From an uncultured Peptoniphilus sp. (GTDB lineage: Bacteria; Bacillota; Clostridia; Tissierellales; Peptoniphilaceae), in the NCBI GenBank assembly GCA_902489255.1, contig CABTZF010000009.1:1-56497 (forward strand): a stretch of 56,497 bases of DNA, written 5' to 3'. How positions within the stretch are numbered: the stretch's first letter is position 1; every line of letters begins with the position of its first letter. The position numbers and the translations under genes are program-made. Of this stretch, positions 35,434 to 42,949 are shown piece by piece. The notes below the pieces were generated by a model. It did no database searches. It was given only the letters and a program-made list of their open reading frames with translations, and was not told where the DNA came from.

Positions 35434-36049
35434 AATAGTTCCCACCAAAGCCAATTTATTGGCAATAAAATCACAGCTGGCTTTTGCAAAAAAAGGTTAT
35501 GAGCTTTTGGATAAAAAAAGAACAGTCCTTATTAAAGAAATTATGGACTTAAATAAAAAAGCTGAAGGCTTACAAAATGATATTAAAGCCACCTTTTCAT
35601 CCACTTATGATTCCTTAAAATCAGCTACCGTATCTATGGGAAGTGATGCTCTTTGGGAAATAGCAAAGGGGGTTGCTCCTGAAGAAGACTATGAAATTAT
35701 CAATAGGTCTGTTATGGGAGTTGAGATACCTGAGATAAAATTCAACAAAAAAGAAGTAAGGACTGAATATTCTTTTCATAATTCATCTATGACTTTGGAT
35801 GAGGCAAGTATAAATATGCAAAATTTATTGTACTTAATTTACGACTTGGCCCAAGTTGAATCTTCGTGTATCAGGTTGGCTAATGAAATAAAAAAGACAG
35901 TAAAAAGAGCCAACGCATTGGACAAAATTCAAATTCCCAAGTTTGAAAACACTATTAAGTATATAGAGGATATATTAGGCGAAAAAGAAAGAGACGACTT
36001 TTTCAGAATGAAGAAAGTCAAAAAAAAGAAAAATATAAAGATAAGTTGA
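35423..36049 (+). CDS. ntpD: V-type ATPase subunit D (central rotor shaft)
   Basis: 208 residues from ATG 35423, which has AGGTGAT four bases upstream; the frame continues up to a GTG at 35414 that would bury that site. The start MATKIVPTKANLLAIKSQLAFAKKGYELLDKKRTVLIKEI is the highly conserved D-subunit N-terminal helix; the C-terminal helix pairs with it to form the rotating shaft in the A3B3 head. It overlaps ntpB by 11 bases. Last gene of the operon, ending in a lysine-rich tail. Confidence 0.95.
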   Translation: MATKIVPTKANLLAIKSQLAFAKKGYELLDKKRTVLIKEIMDLNKKAEGLQNDIKATFSSTYDSLKSATVSMGSDALWEIAKGVAPEEDYEIINRSVMGVEIPEIKFNKKEVRTEYSFHNSSMTLDEASINMQNLLYLIYDLAQVESSCIRLANEIKKTVKRANALDKIQIPKFENTIKYIEDILGEKERDDFFRMKKVKKKKNIKIS

Positions 36050-36069
36050 TTATTTTTTTAGGTTTATTA

Positions 36070-36102
36070 TTGGACTTGTATTTTTAATACAGGTCCAATT
36101 TT
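36070..36102 (+). terminator. Terminator of the V-ATPase operon
   Basis: A 12-bp stem (36070-36081 with 36087-36098, one G.U), 5-base loop and TTTT. It begins 21 bases after the ntpD stop. Confidence 0.88.
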
Positions 36103-36195
36103 ATAGGACTTCTATAATTAATCTAAAAGTTAAAATGGAAAAGTAAATTTTAATATAATAAAATAGCTGATTTTAGAGAAATTACTAAAATAATA

Positions 36196-36224
36196 TTGAA
36201 GTTTATTTAGTTTTATTATATAAT
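36196..36224 (+). promoter_or_regulatory. Promoter of rpsU-yqeY
   Basis: TTGAAG (36196-36201), 17-bp spacer, perfect TATAAT (36219-36224). The short leader contains GCC-GAAA-GGC (36233-36242) and GGCGACTC (36240-36247) ahead of the ribosome binding site, resembling the rplU leader at 47597. Confidence 0.75.
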
Positions 36225-36270
36225 ATCTTCATGCCGAAAGGCGACTCTTTTCTATGGGAGGAGGGATATT

Positions 36271-36450
36271 TTGTCAGAAATTAGGGTTGGAGAAAATGAA
36301 TCTTTAGATAATGCTCTTAAGAGATTTAAGAGACAATGTGCCACTAGCGGAGTTTTAAAAGAAGTTAGAAAAAGAGAACACTATGAAAAGCCAAGTGTCA
36401 GAAGAAAGAAAAAATCTGAAGAGGCACGCCGCAAAAAACATAAATTCTAA
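36271..36450 (+). CDS. rpsU: 30S ribosomal protein S21
   Basis: 59 residues; too short for a length-filtered gene list but unmistakable: RVGENESLDNALKRFKRQC, then GVLKEVRKREHYEKPSVRRK and a basic tail ARRKKHKF. S21 sits near the mRNA exit of the small subunit and aids initiation. Start is TTG at 36271 behind GGGAGGAGGG. It is followed after 12 bases by yqeY, a common pairing in Firmicutes. Confidence 0.95.
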   Translation: MSEIRVGENESLDNALKRFKRQCATSGVLKEVRKREHYEKPSVRRKKKSEEARRKKHKF

Positions 36451-36462
36451 AGAAGGTGAAAT

Positions 36463-36906
36463 ATGTCTATTAAAGACAAATTAATGGCAGATTTAAAAGA
36501 AGCGATGAAAAGCCATAGCAAACTGCGAAAAGATGTTATAACTTTAGTTCGTTCAGCCATTAAGCAAAGAGAAGTTGATGAACGTATAGAGCTCACTGAC
36601 GAAGATATTCTCGGAATTATATCAAAACAATTAAAAGAAAAAAAGTCATCAATTGAAGAATTCAAAAAAGGTAACAGAGAAGATTTAGTAAAACAAACTG
36701 AAGAGGAAATAGAAATACTTTTAGAATACTTACCCAAACAACTTAGTGAAGATGAACTTAGGGTAATTGTTAAAGAAACTATTGAAAAAGAAGGAATTTC
36801 CTCAATGAAAGAAATTGGAAAATTGATGAAAGCTGTAATGCCTCAAGTAAAGGGAAAAGCAGATGGCAATGCAGTTAACAAAATAGCTAGAGAATTGTTA
36901 AATTAA
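36463..36906 (+). CDS. yqeY: YqeY/GatB-like protein
   Basis: 147 residues of the YqeY family (related to the tail domain of GatB, which recognises tRNA). MSIKDKLMADLKEAMK, LRLVRSAIK-type motif (VITLVRSAIKQREVDERIELTDEDILGIISKQLKEKKSSIEEFKKGNR), LEYLPKQLSEDEL and the C-terminal GKADGNAVNKIARELL are typical. Function is not established; association with rpsU suggests a translation-related role. AGAAGGTG precedes the ATG. Confidence 0.93.
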   Translation: MSIKDKLMADLKEAMKSHSKLRKDVITLVRSAIKQREVDERIELTDEDILGIISKQLKEKKSSIEEFKKGNREDLVKQTEEEIEILLEYLPKQLSEDELRVIVKETIEKEGISSMKEIGKLMKAVMPQVKGKADGNAVNKIARELLN

Positions 36907-36930
36907 CCTGGGCATAACCCGGGTTTTTTT
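36905..36930 (+). terminator. Terminator of rpsU-yqeY
   Basis: AACCTGGG (36905-36912) pairs with CCCGGGTT (36918-36925), 5-base loop, run of seven T. It starts at the yqeY stop codon. Confidence 0.95.
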
Positions 36931-37001
36931 ATTGTAAAAATAAAAATTTCATTTTTCTTTGATTTAAAATATACTGAGAAAGTGACTTTAATTAGAAAGA
37001 G

Positions 37002-37508
37002 ATGGTAAGCATGCAAGAAAAAAATCATAAGGATATTTTAAAAACTCCCTTGGGAAATATGGAGCTTATTACTTATAAAAATAAAATATTAACCTTGCAA
37101 TTTACCGAGGAAGAGATTAATGGAGAAACAATTTTATCAAGCCCTTTAGCGGAAAGATTAAAAATTGAGTTGGAAGAATATTTTGCAGGAGAAAGATATA
37201 ATTTTGATTTACCCCTATACCAAAGGGGGACATATTTTCAAAAAACAGTTTGGCAAGCCCTTAAAAAAATCCCCTACGGCCAAACCAAAACCTACAAAGA
37301 AGTGGCGGAAGAAATTGGCAGATCTCAAGCGGCTAGGCCGGTTGGCGGGGCTTGCAATAAAAATAAAATCCTTATCCTTATTCCCTGCCATAGGGTTATA
37401 GGTTCTAATGGGTCATTAACAGGTTATAGACCGGGAATTTATTATAAGAAAAAATTGTTGGATCTTGAAAAAAATTACTATAAATTAAATAAGACCCAAA
37501 AAATTTGA
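37002..37508 (+). CDS. ogt: Methylated-DNA--protein-cysteine methyltransferase
   Basis: Suicide repair enzyme that moves the alkyl group from O6-alkylguanine to its own cysteine. 168 residues. The DNA-binding half shows FQKTVWQALKKIPYGQTKTYKEVAEEIG and the active site is C129 in ILIPCHRVIG, followed by GSLTGYRPG. An in-frame ATG at 37011 is an alternative start; the ribosome binding site is weak for both. Monocistronic. The C-terminal ten residues are Lys/Asn-rich. Confidence 0.94.
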   Translation: MVSMQEKNHKDILKTPLGNMELITYKNKILTLQFTEEEINGETILSSPLAERLKIELEEYFAGERYNFDLPLYQRGTYFQKTVWQALKKIPYGQTKTYKEVAEEIGRSQAARPVGGACNKNKILILIPCHRVIGSNGSLTGYRPGIYYKKKLLDLEKNYYKLNKTQKI

Positions 37509-37706
37509 TCTAAAAATAAATTTCCCTAAAGCTTTTTATTGCTTAAAATATTAAGGTAAGGTTCAAAAAAAGGCATTTACTTTACAATAAATATTTTTTT
37601 AATTGATATGTTGTAAAATTAAATGCGACACAAATAAAAAGTATAAAAACTCATACTAAATTCGTGTAAAATGTAAATAACGACAAAAACTAACACGGAG
37701 GTCAAT
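37509..37706. other. Non-coding stretch, probable left end of a decayed IS30 element
   Basis: AT-rich. AGTAT/ATACT (about 37638-37656) forms a small hairpin. The stretch up to 37706 is of the length expected between the left end and the transposase gene of an IS30-type element, but I cannot identify a terminal repeat with confidence. Confidence 0.4.
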
Positions 37707-37802
37707 ACGAGCTATAAACATCTATCACTAAACGAAAGAAATAAGATAGATGTATTAAAAAAAGAAGGCTATTCTTCCAGAAGAATAGCGAAAATTTTGT
37801 AA
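37707..37802 (+). pseudogene. IS30-family transposase, N-terminal remnant
   Basis: After a good GGAGG site the frame reads T-SYKHLSLNERNKIDVLKKEGYSS...RRIAKIL then TAA: the N-terminal helix-turn-helix of IS30-family transposases (usual form MSYKHLT-type, then a long catalytic domain). The initiator position is ACG (37707-37709) instead of ATG, and the frame is cut at 37800 after about 31 codons. Nothing of the DDE catalytic domain follows. It is a dead fragment; its preserved reading frame suggests either recent decay or a fragment captured by chance. Confidence 0.82.
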
Positions 37803-37976
37803 TTATCATTTAACCTTCATGGCTAAATAAAGCTTAAAGCAATAAGCTATAATAAATTTTATTATATAAACAATTTAAGTTTTTAAACTGATTTATTTCT
37901 TATTGTAAAAATATAAATAATTATATTTATTTTTTTATAAAGGGGTAAAAATACTTTGAAAGTAGGAGATAGGAAG
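37803..37976. other. Non-coding stretch before nfeD
   Basis: AT-rich, no gene seen. It may include residual IS30 sequence. The nfeD ribosome binding site AGGAGAT is at its right end. Confidence 0.4.
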
Positions 37977-38819
37977 ATGAAAAAATTTATAACAATTTTA
38001 ATTTTTTTGGCACTAATTTTTAATATATCCTTAATATTTGCCCAGAAGGAAATAAGTTATAATAAAACCTATAAGGTCGCAACAGCAAATTATTATGGAG
38101 AAAGTTCAAAGGTCCTAGATTCATTGGAAGGTCCTAAACAAGATTCAACGGCAAGTACCTTATATAATATTTTGCTAAATAAAAACTTTCATCGAGTTTT
38201 ATTAACCTTAGCTCTTATGGGTCTTGTTTTTGAAATTTTTACTCCGGGCTTCGGCTTTGGAGGGATTTTATCAATAATTTGCTTTTTATTATTTTTTATA
38301 GGAACATTTTCTGCAGGGAGGGCAAGTATCAGCAGTTTAATATTATTTATCATAGGGATAATTTTAATTTTTATCGAAATTTTAATACCGGGCTTCGGCT
38401 TGCCTGGAATTTCAGGTCTAATACTCATGGCTTTAGGTTTGATTTATGCAATGGGAGATTTGACCTTTGCCCTAATTTCCTTGGCCTTAGGTCTTGTTAT
38501 TTCTTTAATTTTAGCAGCTGTATTGCTAAAACTTGGTTTTACAACAAAATTATTTGATTATATTTTAAAAAATAACAAGGCATCAAGTGAAAGAGGATTT
38601 ACAAGTGTTGATACACCTGACATTCAAATTGGCGATAAGCTTATAAGCATAAGTCCCTTAAAGCCTGTTGGTTATGCCAAACTAACAGGTCAAGAGGGAG
38701 ATGAAAATTCATCTAAGAAATTTGAAGTAATTTCTTCAAATTCTTATATAGACAAAAATCAAGAAGTGGTGGTAACAAATATTGCCGGTTCTAAGATTTT
38801 TGTAGAAATAAAAAAATAA
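37977..38819 (+). CDS. nfeD: NfeD-family membrane protein, form lacking the protease domain
   Basis: 280 residues from ATG 37977. N-terminal signal or anchor (1-22), a 50-residue linker, then four or five membrane segments containing the NfeD hallmark repeats ALMGLVFEIFTPGFGFGG and FIEILIPGFGLPGISG, and a C-terminal OB-fold of about 75 residues (IGDKLISISPLKPVGYAKLTG...VVTNIAGSKIFVEI). Long NfeD proteins (about 440 residues) carry a ClpP-like serine protease before the membrane part; here it is missing. NfeD partners flotillins, and floA follows after ten bases. Confidence 0.88.
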   Translation: MKKFITILIFLALIFNISLIFAQKEISYNKTYKVATANYYGESSKVLDSLEGPKQDSTASTLYNILLNKNFHRVLLTLALMGLVFEIFTPGFGFGGILSIICFLLFFIGTFSAGRASISSLILFIIGIILIFIEILIPGFGLPGISGLILMALGLIYAMGDLTFALISLALGLVISLILAAVLLKLGFTTKLFDYILKNNKASSERGFTSVDTPDIQIGDKLISISPLKPVGYAKLTGQEGDENSSKKFEVISSNSYIDKNQEVVVTNIAGSKIFVEIKK

Positions 38820-38829
38820 AGGAGTATTT

Positions 38830-39825
38830 ATGTTAAACTTTGTTAGAATTAGTTCCGTAGGAATCATATTACTTGTATTTGTTATCTTAGTTGTATTTTT
38901 TTCTTTTGTACCTGTTGGCTTGTGGATAACAGCTTTTTTCTCAGGAGTAAGAATAAAAATATCAGATTTGGTAGGAATGAAATTAAGACGTGTAAGACCG
39001 TCAAGAATAGTTAATCCCATGATAAAGGCGACAAAAGCCGGGCTTGATCTTGAAATTGCAGGACTCGAAGCCCACTATTTGGCAGGAGGTAATGTAAACA
39101 CTCTTGTAGACGCACTTATTGCAGCTCAAAGGGCAAATATTCCCCTACAATTTGAAAGAGCGGCAGCCATAGACTTGGCGGGCAGAAATGTTTTAGAAGC
39201 TGTTCAAGTCAGCGTAAATCCAAAAGTAATTGAAACTCCCAATATTTCAGCCGTTGCTCAAGACGGTATTGAAGTTATTGTTAAGGCAAAAGTTACTGTT
39301 AGAGCAAATATTGATAGACTTGTTGGGGGCGCCGGAGAAGAAACAATTATAGCCAGAGTTGGAGAGGGAATCGTAACAACAGTCGGCTCATCAAAGGCCT
39401 ACAAGGCAGTTTTGGAAAATCCAGATTCAATTTCTAAAGTTGTCTTGGAAAAGGGGCTTGATTCCGGAACAGCTTTTGAAATTTTGTCAATAGATATAGC
39501 TGATGTAGATGTCGCAAGAAATATAGGAGCAAGACTTCAAACCGACCAAGCAGAAGCTGACAAGAGAATAGCTGAAGCAAAGGCTAGCGAAAGACGTGCT
39601 ATGGCCCTTGCCCGTGAACAGGAAATGAAGGCTGAAGTAGAAGCCATGAGGGCAAAAGTTGTTGAAGCCGAATCCGAAGTTCCTATAGCTATGGCTGAAG
39701 CTTTAAAATCAGGTAATTTAGGAGTTCTTGACTATTATAAGATAAAAAATTTAAATTCCGACACAGATATGAGAACTGCAATTTCTAAAGTAACAGACAA
39801 AGGAAAAAAGGAAAATAAACAATGA
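38830..39825 (+). CDS. floA: Flotillin-like protein FloA
   Basis: 331 residues. One N-terminal membrane hairpin (about 9-36), then SGVRIKISDLVGMKLRRVRPSRIVNPMIKATKAGLDL, the FloA-specific stretch, a PHB/SPFH core (VQVSVNPKVIETPNISAVAQDGIEVIVKAKVTVRANIDRLVGGAGEETIIARVGEG) and a Glu-Ala-rich coiled coil (DKRIAEAKASERRAMALAREQEMKAEVEAMRAKVVEAES). FloA organises membrane microdomains and affects wall synthesis. It is followed by an overlapping coiled-coil gene. Confidence 0.95.
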   Translation: MLNFVRISSVGIILLVFVILVVFFSFVPVGLWITAFFSGVRIKISDLVGMKLRRVRPSRIVNPMIKATKAGLDLEIAGLEAHYLAGGNVNTLVDALIAAQRANIPLQFERAAAIDLAGRNVLEAVQVSVNPKVIETPNISAVAQDGIEVIVKAKVTVRANIDRLVGGAGEETIIARVGEGIVTTVGSSKAYKAVLENPDSISKVVLEKGLDSGTAFEILSIDIADVDVARNIGARLQTDQAEADKRIAEAKASERRAMALAREQEMKAEVEAMRAKVVEAESEVPIAMAEALKSGNLGVLDYYKIKNLNSDTDMRTAISKVTDKGKKENKQ

Positions 39826-40469
39826 TGTTTCACACTTTTTTTGCCCTAATTAGGCCTCTGATTTTCCCTCTTATTATTATTTTGGTATTTAGAAAAATTC
39901 AATATAATAATGTAAAAAACAGGGCTAAAAATAAAAATGCACAAGATGAAGAAACATCTTATGCACAAAATCTTAAATATTATAAAGATAGGGAAAAAGA
40001 GTTTAAAAAAGAGGCTAAAAAAAGCAATAATGCCTTAAAGAAGGTTCTTGATAGTGATAATTACAGTTTTAGAGATTTAAAAGATCAGACAAAGAGCCTT
40101 AATCTTGATAAGACTTTAAGTGATTTAGAAAAATTCTTAGAGGCAAATAAAAATGCACAAAATACCATGGCCGGGAAATTTGTAAAAAATTTTTTAGCCA
40201 ATAAAGTAAATAAAAAAGCAGGGACTTTTGACAATAAAGCTTATCTAAAAAAAGTCCAAGAAGAAAAAAAACAAACAGAGGAATATTATAAAGATCTTGA
40301 AAAGAAGGAAGAAGCTTATAGGTTTGATACAAAAAAAGAAGCAGAGGTCCTAGGTCAAAAAGAAGAAGCGATTATTGAAAATAAAGGTGACCTCAATTTT
40401 TTGGATTCCGACCTTGCAAATGCAGTGGTATTAAAAGAAATTTTAGATAAGCCTCTTTCTTTGAGGTAG
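39822..40469 (+). CDS. Unrecognised membrane-anchored coiled-coil protein of the floA operon
   Basis: 215 residues, not matched to a family I know. One N-terminal hydrophobic segment (about 4-23, FFALIRPLIFPLIIILVFRKI), then a long Lys/Glu/Asp/Asn-rich region with strong coiled-coil character (for example YYKDREKEFKKEAKKSNNALKKV and EEKKQTEEYYKDLEKKEEAY), ending LDKPLSLR. The ATG overlaps the floA stop by four bases, so it is coupled to floA. In Bacillus a small unrelated gene, yqfB, follows floA. The layout suggests a FloA/NfeD partner or substrate facing the cytoplasm (inference). Confidence 0.8.
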   Translation: MMFHTFFALIRPLIFPLIIILVFRKIQYNNVKNRAKNKNAQDEETSYAQNLKYYKDREKEFKKEAKKSNNALKKVLDSDNYSFRDLKDQTKSLNLDKTLSDLEKFLEANKNAQNTMAGKFVKNFLANKVNKKAGTFDNKAYLKKVQEEKKQTEEYYKDLEKKEEAYRFDTKKEAEVLGQKEEAIIENKGDLNFLDSDLANAVVLKEILDKPLSLR

Positions 40470-40550
40470 GTTGTTTAAGACCTTTAGTATTAATAATATT
40501 AATTATATTTATAATATTTTGATGCAAATTAAATATTTAATTTTCTCAAT

Positions 40551-40583
40551 AAAAAAGTAGCAAGGTTTTTTTGCTACTTTTTT
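40551..40583. terminator. Bidirectional terminator between the floA operon and folC
   Basis: A perfect 13-bp stem (AAAAAAGTAGCAA 40551-40563 with 40571-40583), 7-base loop and T runs on both strands, between convergent genes. Confidence 0.93.
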
Positions 40584-40596
40584 TAAAATAATATAA

Positions 40597-41868
40597 TTAT
40601 TTAGCTGTTCTTTCTAACAAAATTCTTCTTATATCCTTCATTAAATAAAGACTGCCGCACCACAAAAGCAAATTATTTTTACCTGTAATTAGGTCCAGGG
40701 TCTTATGAACAGCTTCCTCCCTATTTGTAAATTTATAAATTTTTTTATGACTAAAGGACTTAAATAAATTGTAAAGGTCATCAACTGAGCTTTTTCTGTC
40801 TGAATCAATTTCTGTCAATACAATTTCATCAGCTACGGCTGCCATTTTTTTAATTATTCCTTCCCTATCCTTATCTTTTAAAAGAGAGAAGCCAAGAATC
40901 AGTTTATCGTATTTGAATTTACTTAAATTAGCCAGCAAGGCATCAATAGATTCATTGTTGTGAGAGCCGTCAATTAAGATCAAGGGGTTCTTACTTATTA
41001 TTTCAAGTCTGCCAGGATTTTTAGCCTTTTGGATACCAGACTTTATTTTATTATCATCCAAGGAAAAAACATTTTTCAAATAAGTTAGGATAACTAAGGC
41101 CAGTGTTGCATTATAGATTTGGTGGTGACCGATTAAGTCGGTTTTAACATTTTTATATGTTCTAAAAGAAAATTCATTACCATCCATGTCTTCTCTTATG
41201 ATTTTTACTTGGTCAAAAGAAAAACTGCTGACTTGAGAATGCATTTCTTTGGCAATTATTTTCAATTCATTCTCAGCCTCCTTACTTTGAGGATAGGTAA
41301 AAGTTGGGCAGTTTCTTTTAATTATTCCACCCTTTTGCCAGGCAATTTCTTTTAAATTTTTTCCAAGAAGATTTGTATGGTCTAAAGAAATACTTGTAAA
41401 AGCACTTAGTAAGGGTTTCTTCATAACATTGGTGGCATCAAATCTTCCTCCCATACCGACTTCTATTATAGCAAGGTCAACATTTTTCCTATAAAAATAT
41501 AAAAAAGCACAAGCAACTTGAATTTCAAACCCTGTAGCATATTTATCAATTTTATCCATTTGACAGACTATAGGATAAATAATTTTTAAGATTTCATCAT
41601 AAGCTTTGTCGGAAATATTTTCCCCGTTAATTTTTATGCTTTCATTAATATTTGTTAAAAATGGTGAGGTAAAAGTTCCGACCGTATAGCCGTTATTAAC
41701 CATAGAGCTTTCCAAAAAAGCTACAAGAGACCCCTTGCCGTTTGTTCCGGTAATATGAATGGTTTTTATTTTATCTTGGGGATTTCCAAGTTTTTCTAAA
41801 AGTAATGCCACATTTTCAACAGTAAAATCTACCATTGGAGTTTTTCTATTTTTCAACCAATTTATCAT
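40597..41868 (-). CDS. folC: Folylpolyglutamate synthase / dihydrofolate synthase
   Basis: Adds glutamates to folate (and possibly joins glutamate to dihydropteroate) with ATP. 423 residues in the Mur-ligase fold: P-loop HITGTNGKGS at 38-47, TSPFLTNINESIKING after it, IIEVGMGGRFDATNV and LDHTNLLGKNLKEIAWQKGGI in the centre, and DGSHNNESIDALL in the C-terminal domain. AAAGAGGAAG lies ahead of the ATG. It diverges from the folate transporter gene folT, with the folT riboswitch between them, so uptake and retention of folate are neighbours. Confidence 0.95.
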   Translation of the reverse strand: MINWLKNRKTPMVDFTVENVALLLEKLGNPQDKIKTIHITGTNGKGSLVAFLESSMVNNGYTVGTFTSPFLTNINESIKINGENISDKAYDEILKIIYPIVCQMDKIDKYATGFEIQVACAFLYFYRKNVDLAIIEVGMGGRFDATNVMKKPLLSAFTSISLDHTNLLGKNLKEIAWQKGGIIKRNCPTFTYPQSKEAENELKIIAKEMHSQVSSFSFDQVKIIREDMDGNEFSFRTYKNVKTDLIGHHQIYNATLALVILTYLKNVFSLDDNKIKSGIQKAKNPGRLEIISKNPLILIDGSHNNESIDALLANLSKFKYDKLILGFSLLKDKDREGIIKKMAAVADEIVLTEIDSDRKSSVDDLYNLFKSFSHKKIYKFTNREEAVHKTLDLITGKNNLLLWCGSLYLMKDIRRILLERTAK

Positions 41869-41885
41869 TTCAGCTTCCTCTTTTA

Positions 41886-41914
41886 TTGCAATAATATTAA
41901 TTTTATTCTATAAT
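41886..41914 (+). promoter_or_regulatory. Promoter of the folT transcript
   Basis: TTGCAA (41886-41891), 17-bp spacer, perfect TATAAT (41909-41914). The predicted start near 41921 coincides with the first base of the riboswitch. Confidence 0.75.
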
Positions 41915-41921
41915 GGATACT

Positions 41922-42014
41922 AACAGAGTAGGTAAAGAGCGTCAAGTGCTAAGAAATGGGTTGTTGTTCTTAGACGAAAGCATAGTCTTATGATTCTTTA
42001 TTGCGGCCGCTGTT
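41922..42014 (+). promoter_or_regulatory. Tetrahydrofolate (THF) riboswitch aptamer
   Basis: The conserved pieces of the folT-type THF aptamer are in order: AACAG (P1, 41922-41926) and AGAGTAGG, then AGCGTCAAGTG, ATGGGTTGTTG, GACGAAAGCA, and GCGGCCGCTGTT closing P1 at 42010-42014. The reference consensus as I remember it has GAGTAG, CGTTAAGTG, GGGATGT, CGAA and CGG...CCGCTC in the same order. Located directly upstream of folT, the usual target. It senses THF and lowers transporter expression when folate is plentiful. Confidence 0.9.
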
Positions 42015-42015
42015 T

Positions 42016-42048
42016 AGCTCTCTCTTATTTTTAAGAAAGGAGCTTTTT
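42016..42048 (+). terminator. Expression platform of the THF riboswitch (terminator / SD-sequestering hairpin)
   Basis: AGCTC (42016-42020) pairs with GAGCT (42040-42044), and CTTA with TAAG nearer the loop, followed by a T run ending at the start codon. The ribosome binding site AAGGAG (42037-42042) is inside the 3' arm, so the same hairpin could both end transcription and hide the site. Confidence 0.75.
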
Positions 42049-42050
42049 TT

Positions 42051-42563
42051 ATGGAAAAAAATATTATGTCTACAAAAACTTTGACAAGATCTGCTATCTT
42101 AGTTGCCTTATCAGTTATTTTAACCAGATTTTTGTCAATAATGGTCACACAAACTCTAAGGGTGGGAATAGGTTGGATGCCTATAATTCTTACAGGGACG
42201 CTTTACGGGCCTGTAGTTGGAGCAATATGTGGCTTAGTTGAAGACTTGGTGGGGATTGCAATTAATCCTCAAGGTACTATTCACTTCGGTTTTACCCTGT
42301 CATCAATTTTAACGGGAATGATACCGGGACTTTTATCTTATTTTTTTATGAAAAATAAGTCGGATAATCAAATTATTGCAGTTTCCTCTATAGTAGTTGC
42401 TATAATTGTTCATAGCGGTTTAAATACCCTATGGCTATCCCAACTTTATGGCACGGGATTTTTAATCTTATTGCCGACCAGAGCTATTAAAATTGTTATT
42501 GAAACAATTGCAGTTATTGTAAGTGGACAAATCACTAATAAATTTATTAAAAAAGTTAGTTAG
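42051..42563 (+). CDS. folT: ECF transporter folate-binding subunit FolT
   Basis: 170 residues with about six membrane helices, the substrate-capturing S component of an energy-coupling-factor transporter. It needs the shared EcfA-A'-T module, which is not in the window. Typical S-component features are RSAILVALSVILTRFLSI, a GALYGP-like TGTLYGPVVGAICGLVEDLVG and SSILTGMIPGLLSYF. The THF riboswitch upstream decides folate as substrate. Start ATG 42051, AAGGAG eight bases upstream. Confidence 0.9.
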   Translation: MEKNIMSTKTLTRSAILVALSVILTRFLSIMVTQTLRVGIGWMPIILTGTLYGPVVGAICGLVEDLVGIAINPQGTIHFGFTLSSILTGMIPGLLSYFFMKNKSDNQIIAVSSIVVAIIVHSGLNTLWLSQLYGTGFLILLPTRAIKIVIETIAVIVSGQITNKFIKKVS

Positions 42564-42610
42564 GGAACTTTTTTATATATAAGAATAAATTTATTAATTA
42601 AAGAATCATT

Positions 42611-42849
42611 TAGGAACTTTTCAAGTTTCTCAAACTGATGACAAAGTTAAACCCTTTTGCTAAGAATATCCTAAGTAAAAAATTGTGTAGCTTTCAAATT
42701 GAAGAACTTCGTTTAAAATCACACTGTTTGAACTTTAGTGAGTTTGTGATTTTAGAAGTTCGAAATTTAGAAAGCACCAATTTTTGGAGTTTGATATTCG
42801 TGCAAAGGGTTTGTCTACAATCTCAGGAACTTTTCAAGTTCCTTTTTTT
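42611..42849. repeat. Long imperfect palindrome (about 175 bases) with GGAACTT hairpin ends
   Basis: The left arm (about 42640-42724) and right arm (about 42745-42815) are inverted copies with small indels; matching pieces include GACAAA/TTTGTC, CCCTTT/AAAGGG, GAATATC/GATATTC, a CTTTC/GAAAG block and TAAAATCACA/TGTGATTTTA. Outside the arms lie GGAACTTTTCAAGTT copies at 42613 and 42834. The right one, GGAACTT-TTC-AAGTTCC plus eight T, is a perfect terminator. It looks like a fold-back or MITE-type element, or a very long folded RNA ended by a terminator. Confidence 0.78.
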
Positions 42850-42850
42850 T
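42834..42850 (+). terminator. Terminator at the right end of the palindrome
   Basis: GGAACTT (42834-42840... arms around a TTC loop) with AAGTTCC and a T run to about 42850. It could serve folT read-through. Confidence 0.8.
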
Positions 42851-42949
42851 ATTTTCAAGGCTTTTAATTTATTTTTCATGTGCTATAATATTCTAGCTTG
42901 CTTATAAAAGAAAATGAATATATTATAAATTTAGGGAAGGCGAGATGAA

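Noticed and set aside
42638..42907. 89-codon open frame on the plus strand between folT and ktrB
   Set aside because: It has no ribosome binding site, its translation resembles no protein, and it lies on the arms of the long palindrome, which explains the open frame.
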